Below are positions 14,787 through 23,091 of a stretch of 64,000 nucleotides of DNA, piece by piece. The position numbers were made by a program, and so were the translations under genes. Position 1 is the first letter of the stretch. Each line of letters opens with the position of its first letter. Under the pieces are notes generated by a model. That model was not told the DNA's origin. It saw only the letters and a program-made list of their open reading frames with translations, and searched no databases. The stretch is from Prevotella sp. AGR2160. GTDB taxonomy: Bacteria > Bacteroidota > Bacteroidia > Bacteroidales > Bacteroidaceae. Location of the stretch: positions 44,097 to 108,096 of the forward strand of contig NZ_AUJK01000009.1 in the NCBI RefSeq assembly GCF_000424185.1. The letters are read 5' to 3'.

Positions 14787-15092
14787 ATGATCAAAATGTA
14801 TGTTATGCAGACGTGTCCCTACTGTACGTATGTGGAGCGTCAGATTAAAGATAATCCCGAGTTTCAGATCATCGATATCGGTGCCCATGTCCGTAACCTC
14901 CACGAGTTCCTTGAACTCCGCGACCATACCGCCGCCTTCGACGAGGCCAAGAAGATTGGAGATATTGGTATTCCTTGTTATGTGCTGGAAGACGGTACGG
15001 TGACGCTGTCATCAAAGGATGTCGGTCTCGAGCCGATGCCCGATGATGAGCCGGCGGCTCCCGCCTGCAGCCTCGACGGAAAGGGCTGTTGA
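14787..15092 (+). CDS. Glutaredoxin-like protein
   Basis: Small thiol-disulfide protein of 101 residues. MYVMQTCPYCTYVERQI carries the CPYC active site (Cys10, Cys13) of dithiol glutaredoxins; GIPCYVLEDGTVT contains the cis-Pro region (here IPC). The extra C-terminal tail (PAAPACSLDGKGC) adds two Cys. It ends one base before the umuD start codon, so it is the first gene of an apparent glutaredoxin-umuD-umuC unit, an unusual partner for an SOS polymerase. Confidence 0.8.
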   Translation: MIKMYVMQTCPYCTYVERQIKDNPEFQIIDIGAHVRNLHEFLELRDHTAAFDEAKKIGDIGIPCYVLEDGTVTLSSKDVGLEPMPDDEPAAPACSLDGKGC

Positions 15093-15093
15093 T

Positions 15094-15546
15094 ATGGAAA
15101 CGATGAAACATCCGGAGGTGGAGATCCTCCACAGCGCTTTCGTCCAACCGCTCCCGCTGCCCTGTGCTCCCGTGCTGCGCGCCGGCTTCCCGTCGCCCGC
15201 GGAGGCCTATGAGGTGGAACCGTTGGATTTCAACAAGGATATGATCCGGCATCCCGACACGACGTTCTATGCCCGTGTCAGCGGTGACTCGATGATCGAT
15301 GCCGGTATCCATGATGGCGACATCGTTGTCGTCGACCGCTCCCTAGAGGCACAGAACGGCGATATGGTCGTGGCCTTCTACAACCGTGAGTACACCTTGA
15401 AATATTATGATGACTCGCATAAGGAGGATGGCTATATCCAACTCGTCCCGGCCAACAAGGCCTATCCCGTCTTCAAGATTACGGCTGATGACGACTTCAT
15501 GATCTGGGGCGTCGTGCTCTATGCCATCCGTAATTTTCGGAAATAA
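15094..15546 (+). CDS. umuD: UmuD-type S24 peptidase, translesion polymerase subunit
   Basis: Self-cleaving LexA-like protein that becomes the accessory subunit of DNA polymerase V. With the ATG at 15094 it is 150 residues. The cleavage site is likely Ala30-Gly31 (LRAGFPSP), the catalytic Ser66 is in RVSGDSMIDAGI and the Lys103 in REYTLKYYDD, the expected Ser/Lys dyad spacing. There is no N-terminal helix-turn-helix, which separates it from LexA. umuC follows 45 bp later. The longer upstream frame lies inside the glutaredoxin-like gene and is rejected. Confidence 0.92.
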   Translation: METMKHPEVEILHSAFVQPLPLPCAPVLRAGFPSPAEAYEVEPLDFNKDMIRHPDTTFYARVSGDSMIDAGIHDGDIVVVDRSLEAQNGDMVVAFYNREYTLKYYDDSHKEDGYIQLVPANKAYPVFKITADDDFMIWGVVLYAIRNFRK

Positions 15547-15552
15547 TCATAG

Positions 15553-15580
15553 TTAGGACGGCCATAAGGGCCGCCCCTAC
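15553..15580. repeat. Family B variant with GTAG foot
   Basis: On the minus strand GTAGGGGCGGCC-CTTAT-GGCCGTCC followed by TAA. It has the same hairpin layout as family B (GCAGGGGCCGTCC, loop, GGCGGCCC) with the two stem arms exchanged, so pairing is kept. Confidence 0.65.
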
Positions 15581-15591
15581 GAAGATAAAAT

Positions 15592-16902
15592 ATGAAACAA
15601 CGATACTGGGCTTTGATAGATGTTGACAATTGTTATGTCAGTTGTGAGCGGGCATTCCGGCCCGATCTCAACGGAAAGGTCTGTGTCGTCTTGTCAAATA
15701 ACGATGGCTGTGTCGTAGCCCGGAGCAATGAGGCCAAGGCCATGGGCATCAAGGAGGGCACGCCGTTCTTCCAACTGCCTCAGCTCTTCCCCGGCAAGGA
15801 AATCTACGCTTTCTCTTCCAATTATGAACTTTATGCCGACATGACGCGCCGGTTGATGAATATTGTGCGCAACAGTGCCCCGGAGTTCCATCGTTACTCC
15901 ATCGACGAGGGCTTCTGTATCCTCGACGGCATGAGTTCTGACGAGATGAAATCATGGGGTGAAGAGCTCCACAAAAAGATACTGAAAGGTCTTGGCATGC
16001 CCGTGAGTATCGGTATCGCCCGTACGAAGACGCTGGCGAAAATGGCCAGTAAGTACGCCAAGCGCTATCCCGGCTATCATCACTGTTGTCTCATCGACAA
16101 CGAGGAGAAGCGCGAGAAAGCCCTGCGACTCTTTCCCATTGGTGATGTATGGGGTATCGGACGGCGCTGGGAGGAACGGTTGCGGGGAATCCAGGTCGAG
16201 ACGGCCTGGGACTTTGCGGCCCTGTCGCAGTCCTATGTCCGACTGTCGTTTAATGTCATTGCCGAACGTACGTGGCTGGAACTCAACGACACCGACTGTA
16301 TCCCTGTTGATGATATGGAGATGGTGACGAAGAAGAGTGTCTGTACCTCCCGGTCTTTTCCCAATATGATAACGTCGAAAGAGGTGCTGCGGCCACATAT
16401 CGCCAACTATGCCGCCCGTTGTGCCGAAAAGATCCGGCGGCAGCATAGTGTCTCCTCCGTCGTCGGCGTGTTTATCGATACCAACCGCTTCCGCGACGAC
16501 CTGCCACAGTATGGCATGTTCCGCACCCGTAGTCTCCCCACGCCGAGCAGCAGCACGCAGACACTCATCGAGGCGGCTATGGACTGTCTCGACCGGGCGT
16601 TCGTTCAGGGCTACCACTACAAGCGGGCTGGGGTAATCCTTATGGATATCAGTAGTGACCGGAGTATTCAGACGGACCTTATCGATTATCATGCCGAACA
16701 ATATCAGAAACTCCGGAAACTCGATAAGGTCGTGGATCATCTCAACCAGGTGTATGGCACGGAGACGCTCATCTGTGGCTCCCAGCAGTATCCCTCGAAG
16801 GATGCCGACGGCAAGGCTACGCATTTCGCCGACGCTATCCGCCGTGACCGCAAGAGTCCGAACTTCACCACCCGCTGGTCCGATCTGCTGATTGTGAAGT
16901 AG
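15592..16902 (+). CDS. umuC: UmuC, Y-family DNA polymerase V catalytic subunit
   Basis: Error-prone translesion polymerase active with UmuD' during DNA damage. The 436-residue protein begins [17 protein letters not shown] with the metal-binding Asp9 and has [14 protein letters not shown], the catalytic SIDEGFC (Asp/Glu near 105) and the helix-hairpin-helix region ([15 protein letters not shown] near 185), then the little-finger and UmuC C-terminal region. Length matches chromosomal UmuC of Bacteroidetes. No recognisable SOS operator was found. Its TAG stop is in a family A foot. Confidence 0.95.
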   Translation: MKQRYWALIDVDNCYVSCERAFRPDLNGKVCVVLSNNDGCVVARSNEAKAMGIKEGTPFFQLPQLFPGKEIYAFSSNYELYADMTRRLMNIVRNSAPEFHRYSIDEGFCILDGMSSDEMKSWGEELHKKILKGLGMPVSIGIARTKTLAKMASKYAKRYPGYHHCCLIDNEEKREKALRLFPIGDVWGIGRRWEERLRGIQVETAWDFAALSQSYVRLSFNVIAERTWLELNDTDCIPVDDMEMVTKKSVCTSRSFPNMITSKEVLRPHIANYAARCAEKIRRQHSVSSVVGVFIDTNRFRDDLPQYGMFRTRSLPTPSSSTQTLIEAAMDCLDRAFVQGYHYKRAGVILMDISSDRSIQTDLIDYHAEQYQKLRKLDKVVDHLNQVYGTETLICGSQQYPSKDADGKATHFADAIRRDRKSPNFTTRWSDLLIVK

Positions 16903-16925
16903 GGACATGATGATCATATTCCGCC
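16899..16925. repeat. Family A palindrome, copy 8
   Basis: GTAGGGACATGAT then GATCATATTCCGCC; the GTAG foot supplies the umuC stop codon (16900-16902). Confidence 0.85.
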
Positions 16926-16933
16926 AATTTTAT

Positions 16934-16976
16934 GGCCTACCGTCGTGTGCTTGCACTTTGCAAGCGCAAGTAGGCC
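16934..16976. repeat. Family C hairpin repeat, copy 3
   Basis: CCGTCGTGTGCTTGCACTTT, then GCAAGCGCAAG, bounded by GGCCTAC and GTAGGCC arms; between convergent umuC and mntH. Confidence 0.75.
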
Positions 16977-18235
16977 TACACCGACTCCACGAGCAGCCAG
17001 ATATTCAGGACGGTGACGAGGGCGGCGATGCCGTAGAGGACGATTGTGTTCCAATGGCTGTTGGCATATTTTCCCATGACACGCCGTGATGAGGTCAGAC
17101 TGACTTGCAGAAATACCGTGAAAGGCAACTGAATACTCAGAAACATTTGGGAATAGAGCAGACCCTGGAAAGGATTGCTGATGACGAAGACCATCAGCAG
17201 CGCCAGACCGAGCGAGAGGATGATGCCGACGATGGAGTGGGTGTCTTTGGCGTTGTAAGACTCTCCGAAGAGACCGGAAAAAATACTACCGGCGGCCATT
17301 CCACTCGTGATTGTACTCGACAGGCCGGCGAGCAACAGGGCAATGGCAAAGATATTTGCCGCATTGTTGCCGAGCAGTGGCTGCAACATAGCTTGTGCTT
17401 CCGACAGTTCCTCCACTTGTTTTCCATGCTCAAAGAAGGTGGCGGCGGCGAGGATGACCATGGCGGAGTTGATGGCCCAGCCGACAATCATAGAGAAGAG
17501 CGTGTCAAAAAGCTCGTATTTCAGCATGTGACGGATACGCTCGTCGCCTTCGAGGTTGATCTCCCGGCTTTGTACAATCTCGGAATGGAGAAAGAGGTTA
17601 TGGGGCATGACGACGGCACCGAGGACACTCATGATGACGAGCAGGGAGCCGTGAGGTATGGAGGGCACGACGGCATGGACAGCCACGGCACCCCAGTCGA
17701 CATGTACGAGGAATAGCTCATAGATAAAGCTCAGGCCGATCATGGAGACGAAGCCGATGATGGCCCGCTCCATCTTCTTGTAACTATTGGTGAAGAGCAT
17801 GATCAGTACGGCCGCCGTCGTCAGGATGGCTCCCGTGGGGATACTCATGCCGAAGAGCATCTGCAGGGCGATGGCACCACCGAGGATCTCCGCCAGTGAT
17901 GTGGAGACGGAGGCGAGGATAGCACTGATGATAATCGGGCGTCCCACCCATCGTGGCGCATACTTCACCGCCGCTTCACTCAGACAGAGACCGGTGACGA
18001 TGCCCAGATGAGCCACGTTATGCTGCAGGGCGATGAGCATGATCGTGCTCAGCGTCACCACCCACAACAAGGCATATCCATAGGTGGAGCCGGCGGCGAA
18101 GTTCGTCGCCCAGTTGCCGGGATCGATGAAGCCTACGGTAACGAGGAGGCCGGGACCGATATATCGGAAAATGTCAAGGGCACCGAGGACATGCGGATGG
18201 TCCTTGCGTGCCAGTTCTTTGATGAGATTGATCAT
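16976..18235 (-). CDS. mntH: Nramp divalent-metal transporter MntH
   Basis: Proton-coupled Mn(II)/Fe(II) importer of the inner membrane, 419 residues with about 11 helices. The metal-binding motifs are DPGN (residues 38-41, in VGFIDPGNWATN) and MPH (210-212, in GAVVMPHNLFLHS). The start at 18235 is only four bases behind a TAACTTTG promoter element, so the mRNA should be leaderless. No manganese riboswitch or MntR-like operator was recognised. The TAG stop is embedded in the GTAGGCCTAC junction of a family C repeat. Confidence 0.95.
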   Translation of the reverse strand: MINLIKELARKDHPHVLGALDIFRYIGPGLLVTVGFIDPGNWATNFAAGSTYGYALLWVVTLSTIMLIALQHNVAHLGIVTGLCLSEAAVKYAPRWVGRPIIISAILASVSTSLAEILGGAIALQMLFGMSIPTGAILTTAAVLIMLFTNSYKKMERAIIGFVSMIGLSFIYELFLVHVDWGAVAVHAVVPSIPHGSLLVIMSVLGAVVMPHNLFLHSEIVQSREINLEGDERIRHMLKYELFDTLFSMIVGWAINSAMVILAAATFFEHGKQVEELSEAQAMLQPLLGNNAANIFAIALLLAGLSSTITSGMAAGSIFSGLFGESYNAKDTHSIVGIILSLGLALLMVFVISNPFQGLLYSQMFLSIQLPFTVFLQVSLTSSRRVMGKYANSHWNTIVLYGIAALVTVLNIWLLVESV

Positions 18236-18238
18236 GCC

Positions 18239-18247
18239 ACAAAGTTA
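18239..18247 (-). promoter_or_regulatory. -7 element directly at the mntH start
   Basis: TAACTTTGT on the minus strand, its last T only three bases from the ATG (GGC between), which puts the expected transcription start at or near the A of ATG. Confidence 0.6.
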
Positions 18248-18365
18248 CGTTTTTTCTTTTGACCATCCAAACGTAGGAGCTACTTATTTTTGGTGATTTC
18301 ATCTGTGTGGGTACCAAAAAATAGGTAAAATGGATGTGGGTGGTTGACGTCTGAAGAAAATATTG

Positions 18366-18374
18366 TAACTTTGC
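18366..18374 (+). promoter_or_regulatory. -7 element of the Rid-like gene
   Basis: TAACTTTGC 21 nt upstream of the ATG. Confidence 0.55.
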
Positions 18375-18395
18375 ACGATAGTTAATCAATGAAAA

Positions 18396-18953
18396 ATGGA
18401 AAATTATTTTTTTATCCAACCGGGCAAAATGGCGGAGCGGAACGAATATGGTTTCTGTGAGCGACTCGATGACCTGCTCGTCCAACTGCGGCAGCGCCTT
18501 GACGAGGAGCGGCAGCAAGGGCGCCGGCTGACTTATTGCAAGGCGTTCTTCAGTGATCTGCAAAATCAGCATCAAGATTTCCTTGACTCTGCCTTATACC
18601 AGGAAATTCTGCAGCATGTCGACCTGACGCTCGTGGAACAGCCTCCCGTTGACGGTACGAAGATCACGCTGCTCGTGAAGACGAGTGATGAGGAGAAGGA
18701 CTATATTTTCCAGAGTCTCCGGCTCACCGATGAGGAGGCAAAGGGTCAGAGCAGTTATCTGCAGACGATGCTGCTCTTCGAACATTATATAAAAGGTATA
18801 GAAGCCCGCGGTCTGAACCTCCGGGACCACTGTGTGCGTACGTGGATCTATGTGGCCGATATCGATGTCAACTACGATGGTGTTGTCCGTGCCAAAGTCT
18901 GCCGCCCCCAGTGGCTCATCGAGATGGAAGCCGTTGCGGAGCAAAATGGATAA
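18396..18953 (+). CDS. Rid-family-like protein, apparently internally deleted
   Basis: A 185-residue protein. Residues about 1-170 look like the N-terminal domain of a longer Bacteroidales protein with a Rid/YjgF-related fold (NEYGFCERLDDLL near 16; SSYLQTMLLFEHYI near 122; VRTWIYVADIDVNYDGVVRA near 145). The tail then jumps to VCRPQWLIEMEAVAEQ, which matches the extreme C-terminus I recall for full-length relatives (VCRPxWLIEME). The region between, about 180 residues with the second Rid domain, seems to be lost in frame. Function in the intact family is uncertain (Rid proteins hydrolyse reactive imines/enamines). A family B element follows at once. Confidence 0.5.
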   Translation: MENYFFIQPGKMAERNEYGFCERLDDLLVQLRQRLDEERQQGRRLTYCKAFFSDLQNQHQDFLDSALYQEILQHVDLTLVEQPPVDGTKITLLVKTSDEEKDYIFQSLRLTDEEAKGQSSYLQTMLLFEHYIKGIEARGLNLRDHCVRTWIYVADIDVNYDGVVRAKVCRPQWLIEMEAVAEQNG

Positions 18954-18969
18954 TAGACAATAATCCCTT

Positions 18970-19070
18970 TGCAGGGGCCGTCCCTTGTGGCGGCCCGATG
19001 CCGGAACGGCATTAATCCCTGTAGATTCGGCGTAACCGCCGACGGGCCGCCACAAGGGACGGCCCCTGCA
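18970..19070. repeat. Family B composite element, complete
   Basis: 101 bp. Left arm TGCAGGGGCCGTCCCTTGTG-GCGGCCC, then ATGCCG/CGGCAT hairpin, a short spacer, a TTCGGCG/CGCCGA-type hairpin, and the right arm GGGCCGCCACAAGGGACGGC-CCCTGCA. The whole unit is an inverted repeat containing two inner hairpins, like bacterial interspersed mosaic elements. Confidence 0.88.
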
Positions 19071-19080
19071 GTGGGGATGC

Positions 19081-19105
19081 GGATCATGATGAATCATGTC
19101 CCTAC
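19081..19105. repeat. Family A palindrome, copy 9
   Basis: GGATCATGATGAATCATGTC plus CCTAC, 10 bp from the end of a family B element. Confidence 0.87.
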
Positions 19106-19108
19106 GGC

Positions 19109-20407
19109 TTAGAATCTCAGCGAGAGGTTGTTGTCGGGAGTGGGTGTGTCGGTGGTCAGCGACTTCGCCGTTTGATCGACAAAAGCAGCGAGTTGTGAAG
19201 AAATGTGGTTGAGGGCCTGGATGAGGCGCTGCTCTTTCTTTTCCCACGCTGTCGTCGGCTGTTCATCACCGCGGAGATGCATGATGGCAGCCTCGGCGAG
19301 GAGACTGTTGACGGCCTTTCTTGTGGCCTTTGGCGTGTTGTTGGGGATGTATTTGATCGTCATGGATGAGATGGCATCGACGACGAAGGAGCGTGACTTT
19401 CTGTCGAGATTGACCCCCTGACGACGCATCGAGGTAAGGGCCGTGACATGGGCCGTACGGATATCCATGATATTGCCGTGGACATTGATGATGCGGTAAG
19501 GATGGGGATAGGAGACGGTGGAGCCCGTCTGTACATCAGACAGAGAACCATCGGTGGCGACATCATTGGCATGGAAATGTCCGGTGAAGATGACGCGGAC
19601 TCCGAGGTCCTGTAGTACCTTGGAGACATAATCGTTGTCGGCGATGAGGAACTCACCATACAGTTGTTTCTCCATCGAGAAATGAGGGATGACACCATGA
19701 TGGATCATGGCGATGACCTCACAGCCGGCCTCGTGGGCTTTCTCTACCTGGTTCTGGATGAACGAGATGGTCTGCGGCTTCAAGCGACCTCCCGTGACAC
19801 AGTGGTTTTTCGTGTTCTCCTCATAACGGCAACCGTCGAGGGCGAGGAGGCGCAGGCCCGGCCGTAGTTGGGCGACATAGCTCAGAGAGAAGGGATCACG
19901 GGCGATAGCACTGCCATAGCCACAGTCACGATAGATATTGGCAAACTCCTGAGGAGAGACCGACGGAACTTTATAACTCTTTTTTCCAAAGAAGCGTGAG
20001 GCCCAGGGATTGTTGATGTCGTGATTGCCGGGGATGACATACACCTTTGTTCCATTCTTGATCCACCGCTCGAGATAACGGTTGATGAGGAGCTCGTGGG
20101 AGACTTTCTCGCCATCCTTCGTCAGATCGCCGGTGATGAGGAGTACCTGGGGCTTTTCGGCCAGCACTTGTTTGGAGATACTGTCGAGGATCTCCTCACT
20201 CTGCTGCAGGAGCTTGTGGTTGGCTTGAACGGATTTTTGAAACTTCGTACTTTCATCGCCCATCAGACTCGGTGCCATGAGATGGACATCGGAGAGGACC
20301 ATCATCTTCCAGGGAGTCTGGGAGAGTTGCACACGCATGTTGTCATCGAGACGTGCTGCGGAACTCATAACAAGGACGAGGAGCAGCAAACTTACAATCT
20401 TCTTCAT
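19109..20407 (-). CDS. Secreted metallophosphoesterase
   Basis: Calcineurin-like phosphoesterase, 432 residues with signal peptide (MKKIVSLLLLVLVMSSAARL). The dinuclear-metal motifs are MVLSDVHLMAP (DxH, near 40), LLITGDLTKDG (GDxxxDG, near 100), VIPGNHDINN (GNHD, near 140), IAMIHHGVIPH near 245 and FTGHFHANDVA (GHxH, near 290). The start at 20407 gives the signal peptide; the upstream extension is rejected. Substrate unknown (phosphomonoesters, diesters or a cell-envelope compound). Divergent from a glycosyltransferase gene with separate promoters. Confidence 0.88.
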   Translation of the reverse strand: MKKIVSLLLLVLVMSSAARLDDNMRVQLSQTPWKMMVLSDVHLMAPSLMGDESTKFQKSVQANHKLLQQSEEILDSISKQVLAEKPQVLLITGDLTKDGEKVSHELLINRYLERWIKNGTKVYVIPGNHDINNPWASRFFGKKSYKVPSVSPQEFANIYRDCGYGSAIARDPFSLSYVAQLRPGLRLLALDGCRYEENTKNHCVTGGRLKPQTISFIQNQVEKAHEAGCEVIAMIHHGVIPHFSMEKQLYGEFLIADNDYVSKVLQDLGVRVIFTGHFHANDVATDGSLSDVQTGSTVSYPHPYRIINVHGNIMDIRTAHVTALTSMRRQGVNLDRKSRSFVVDAISSMTIKYIPNNTPKATRKAVNSLLAEAAIMHLRGDEQPTTAWEKKEQRLIQALNHISSQLAAFVDQTAKSLTTDTPTPDNNLSLRF

Positions 20408-20462
20408 ATTCTTGTCGTTTTCAACCGAGGGGCCGCGAGGCGTGCCCTTCCTTCTTTCGTTG

Positions 20463-20471
20463 ACAAAGGTA
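20463..20471 (-). promoter_or_regulatory. -7 element of the metallophosphoesterase gene
   Basis: TACCTTTGT on the minus strand about 55 nt before the chosen start codon. Confidence 0.5.
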
Positions 20472-20551
20472 CTTTCGTAATATTTCGTTTTTAGCACAAA
20501 AGAGTGACAAAATCATAAAGATTGTTCGTCTTTGTTTTGTCATCTTTTCGT

Positions 20552-20584
20552 ATTGAAAGGGAAATATGTTCGTGCTACCTTTGT
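20552..20584 (+). promoter_or_regulatory. Promoter of the GT4 gene
   Basis: ATTG (20552-20555), 20 nt, TACCTTTGT (20576-20584), 26 nt before the ATG. Confidence 0.6.
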
Positions 20585-20610
20585 CGGCAAGAATCAATAC
20601 AGAGTAAGGT

Positions 20611-21801
20611 ATGAAGATTGGATTATTCAATGATTGTTTTCCACCGGTCATGGATGGTGTGTCGCTGACGGTGAAGAATTATGCGGAGAAACTCTCACGC
20701 AAGGGTAACGAAGTAACTGTGGTCACGCCCGATGAGCCGGGACTGCAGACGGACGGAAAAGACTATGACATTTTTTCTTATATGTCTCTCCCTGTTCCCC
20801 GTCGTCATCCCTATCGCTGGGGACTGCCGCAACTCGATTTTCCGTTCCAGTATCGCATCAGCCGTATGCCCTTTGATATCGTTCATGCCCATTGTCCTTT
20901 CTCTTCCGGACAGGTGGCACTGAAACAGGCACAGCGCCAGCAGATTCCTATCATCGCAACCTTTCATTCCAAATATCGTGAAGACTTCCGTCGTGTGATC
21001 CCCAACGACTATATCGTAGACCGTCTCGTCCGTCAGGTCGTGGAGTTCTATGAGCAATGTGATGAAGTGTGGGTACCCCAGGCCTCTGTCGGAGAGACAC
21101 TGCGTGAGTATGGTTACCGGGGACCGATGGAAGTCGTGGATAATGGTTCGGAGTATGCGGAACTCGTCTATAGTGAAAAGATGAAGGCAGAGGGTCGCAA
21201 GCTCCTCTATATAAATAAGGAGGAGCCGCTGCTGCTCTTCGTCGGCCAGCATATCTGGGAGAAGAATGTCGGCATCATCATCGAGGCACTCGCCCGGCTG
21301 ACGGATATTCCGTGGCACATGCTCTTCGTCGGTGACGGTTACGCCCGTCAGGACATGATCGCGAAAGCCACACAGCTCGGTCTCACGGGTAATGACGATT
21401 ATCGCCAGGACCGTATCACGTTCATGGGTTGCGTCCATGACCGCCGGATGTTGGCACAGATCTATGCCGCCGCCGATCTCTTCCTCTTCCCGTCGATCTA
21501 CGACAATGCGCCGCTCGTCGTACGTGAGGCGGCCGCCCTCCACACGCCGGCCCTCGTGGCCCGTGGCAGCAATACCGCCGAGGTGATCACCGACGGTACG
21601 AATGGCTTTCTCGCTGATGCTGACGCCGAGGCTTATGCCAACCGCCTGCGCTACCTCCTCTCTCGTCCTTGTCTTATCGACTTCTCCGCCGGCAATGCCG
21701 CCCGTACACTCGTCCGTTCTTGGACTAACATTGCCGAAGAAGTACAGGACAGATACCAGCATCTCATCCGCCGCGTTCAGCGGAAACAGGTAGCTTTGTA
21801 G
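20611..21801 (+). CDS. Glycosyltransferase family 4
   Basis: Cytoplasmic or membrane-associated retaining glycosyltransferase of 396 residues with the GT-B fold. The N-terminal domain starts MKIGLFNDCFPPVMDGVSLTV, the acceptor-side motif typical of GT4 enzymes that glucosylate lipids (for example diacylglycerol glucosyltransferases). The C-terminal donor domain has LLFVGQHIWEKNVGIII near 210 and the EX7E region FLFPSIYDNAPLVVREAAAL near 295. A second glycosyltransferase gene faces it at the 3' side; together they may build a glycolipid, which is inference. The TAG stop is in a family A foot. Confidence 0.85.
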   Translation: MKIGLFNDCFPPVMDGVSLTVKNYAEKLSRKGNEVTVVTPDEPGLQTDGKDYDIFSYMSLPVPRRHPYRWGLPQLDFPFQYRISRMPFDIVHAHCPFSSGQVALKQAQRQQIPIIATFHSKYREDFRRVIPNDYIVDRLVRQVVEFYEQCDEVWVPQASVGETLREYGYRGPMEVVDNGSEYAELVYSEKMKAEGRKLLYINKEEPLLLFVGQHIWEKNVGIIIEALARLTDIPWHMLFVGDGYARQDMIAKATQLGLTGNDDYRQDRITFMGCVHDRRMLAQIYAAADLFLFPSIYDNAPLVVREAAALHTPALVARGSNTAEVITDGTNGFLADADAEAYANRLRYLLSRPCLIDFSAGNAARTLVRSWTNIAEEVQDRYQHLIRRVQRKQVAL

Positions 21802-21824
21802 GGACATGATTTATCATGTTCCGC
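21798..21824. repeat. Family A palindrome, copy 10
   Basis: GTAGGGACATGATTTATCAT then GTTCCGC; the GTAG foot gives the stop codon of the GT4 gene (21799-21801). The right foot is lost. Confidence 0.87.
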
Positions 21825-21826
21825 TT

Positions 21827-21854
21827 GTAGGGACATAATTTATCATGTCCCTAC
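21827..21854. repeat. Family A palindrome, copy 11
   Basis: GTAGGGACATAATTTATCAT then GTCCCTAC; tandem with the preceding copy, two bases apart, between convergent glycosyltransferase genes. Confidence 0.88.
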
Positions 21855-21855
21855 C

Positions 21856-22968
21856 TTAGTATGCCATGGCGGTGGCCGGGAGCTGTTCGTGGTTCTCGGC
21901 GACATCCTCAAGGGCGGCGAGGATACGGGTGGCGGCATTGTTCTCCCAGAAGCGGAAGTCGACATCCTCCTCGTATTCATGGGCGAAGTCGAGGAGACGG
22001 CTAAGGTCGAAACGGTCGGCGGCGATGCCTACGCCCTCACGTTCGGCGTCATAGACATTGCACTCCTGTTCGATATGTGCGGGAACCATCAGTGCGGGCT
22101 TGCCCATGTACAGTGCCTCACAGACACTCTCGAAGCCGCCGGTTGTGGCGTAGGCCTTGCAGTTAGCGAGACTCTCGAGGAAAGCCTCGTCATCTATCTG
22201 GTGGAAGGAGAGGTTTTCGTCGATGATGGTCTCCACGGGCGCACCTTTTTTATCCCAAAAGAAACGGAGCGGGGTATGGGGATGTTGCTGGTGCCAGGCG
22301 ATGACGGAGTCGGCGAACCCGGCATTGAGGATATATCCCGTGATATAATTGCCATGATGACGGGCGATCTCCCGCACTTCCTGACGTAGCAAGGGCGGCA
22401 CCGTCGTGATTTTTCCTTCGGGATCGTCACGATAAGGATGGAAGGAGAGGGCGAGGATGCGACTGGCACCGATGGCGGTGAGCTCGGTGAACCAGCGCAG
22501 CCACTGCTGACTGTAGCGGTGTTCGTCGGGAAACTGAAAGTCGGGGTGAAGGAAGAGGTACTGATGAGCGATACATACCTCCGGTGTCTCGGGGCGGAGA
22601 AGGAAATAAGTCAGTCCACAGAGTACCTCATAGAAATTGATCACCAGGTCGGCATGACTGTCGCGGATGCAATGCCAGATCTCATGGATACTTGTGACAT
22701 ACTGTGGTGTCTTGAGGATATTATAAATGGTGGAACGGATATGTCCGATATGACAGTTGTTTTTCGATGGCAGAAAGTTCGGACTGTCAAAGGTCATGAT
22801 AGGCGCCTGTGCCTTCTCATAAAAGAAATCGGGAATCTTACGGCTTTTGCTCTTTCCCACGAGCATGCCCACGACCTCATGTCCGTGAGCTAATAACATC
22901 TTCTCCAGAGTCAGGGCTTGCGTGAGATGACCACGTCCCTCGCCCTGCACGACAAATAATACTTTCAT
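21856..22968 (-). CDS. Glycosyltransferase, GT-B fold (GT28/MurG-like)
   Basis: A 370-residue enzyme. MKVLFVVQGEGRGHLTQALTLE is the GxGHLTQ loop seen in MurG/GT28 and monogalactosyl-diglyceride synthase relatives, and the donor-binding half has ATTGGFESVCEALYMGKPALMVP near 285-305. No membrane segment. Transcribed alone or as the last gene downstream of the RND efflux genes (about 120 bp away). Convergent with the GT4 gene; both could serve cell-envelope glycolipid synthesis, but no substrate evidence is available. Confidence 0.8.
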   Translation of the reverse strand: MKVLFVVQGEGRGHLTQALTLEKMLLAHGHEVVGMLVGKSKSRKIPDFFYEKAQAPIMTFDSPNFLPSKNNCHIGHIRSTIYNILKTPQYVTSIHEIWHCIRDSHADLVINFYEVLCGLTYFLLRPETPEVCIAHQYLFLHPDFQFPDEHRYSQQWLRWFTELTAIGASRILALSFHPYRDDPEGKITTVPPLLRQEVREIARHHGNYITGYILNAGFADSVIAWHQQHPHTPLRFFWDKKGAPVETIIDENLSFHQIDDEAFLESLANCKAYATTGGFESVCEALYMGKPALMVPAHIEQECNVYDAEREGVGIAADRFDLSRLLDFAHEYEEDVDFRFWENNAATRILAALEDVAENHEQLPATAMAY

Positions 22969-23061
22969 ACGCTAAAACTTATTATTGTTTTCTCGACAAC
23001 AAAGGTCGGAAAGTATTATTTCTAAATCGTGTCAGAGCGAAGACAATAGGATGAAAAAAGA

Positions 23062-23091
23062 ACGGGCCGTCAACAAGGGCGGCACCTTGCA
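23062..23091. repeat. Family B, decayed right arm
   Basis: ACGGGCCGTCAACAAGGGC then GGCACCTTGCA aligns with the standard right arm (ACGGGCCGCC-ACAAGGGACGGCCCCTGCA) with a few substitutions and indels; next to the stop of the RND gene. Confidence 0.55.

Noticed and set aside
18970..19070. Family B element as an intrinsic terminator
   Set aside because: Strong stems but no T-tract, and several copies lie inside operons.
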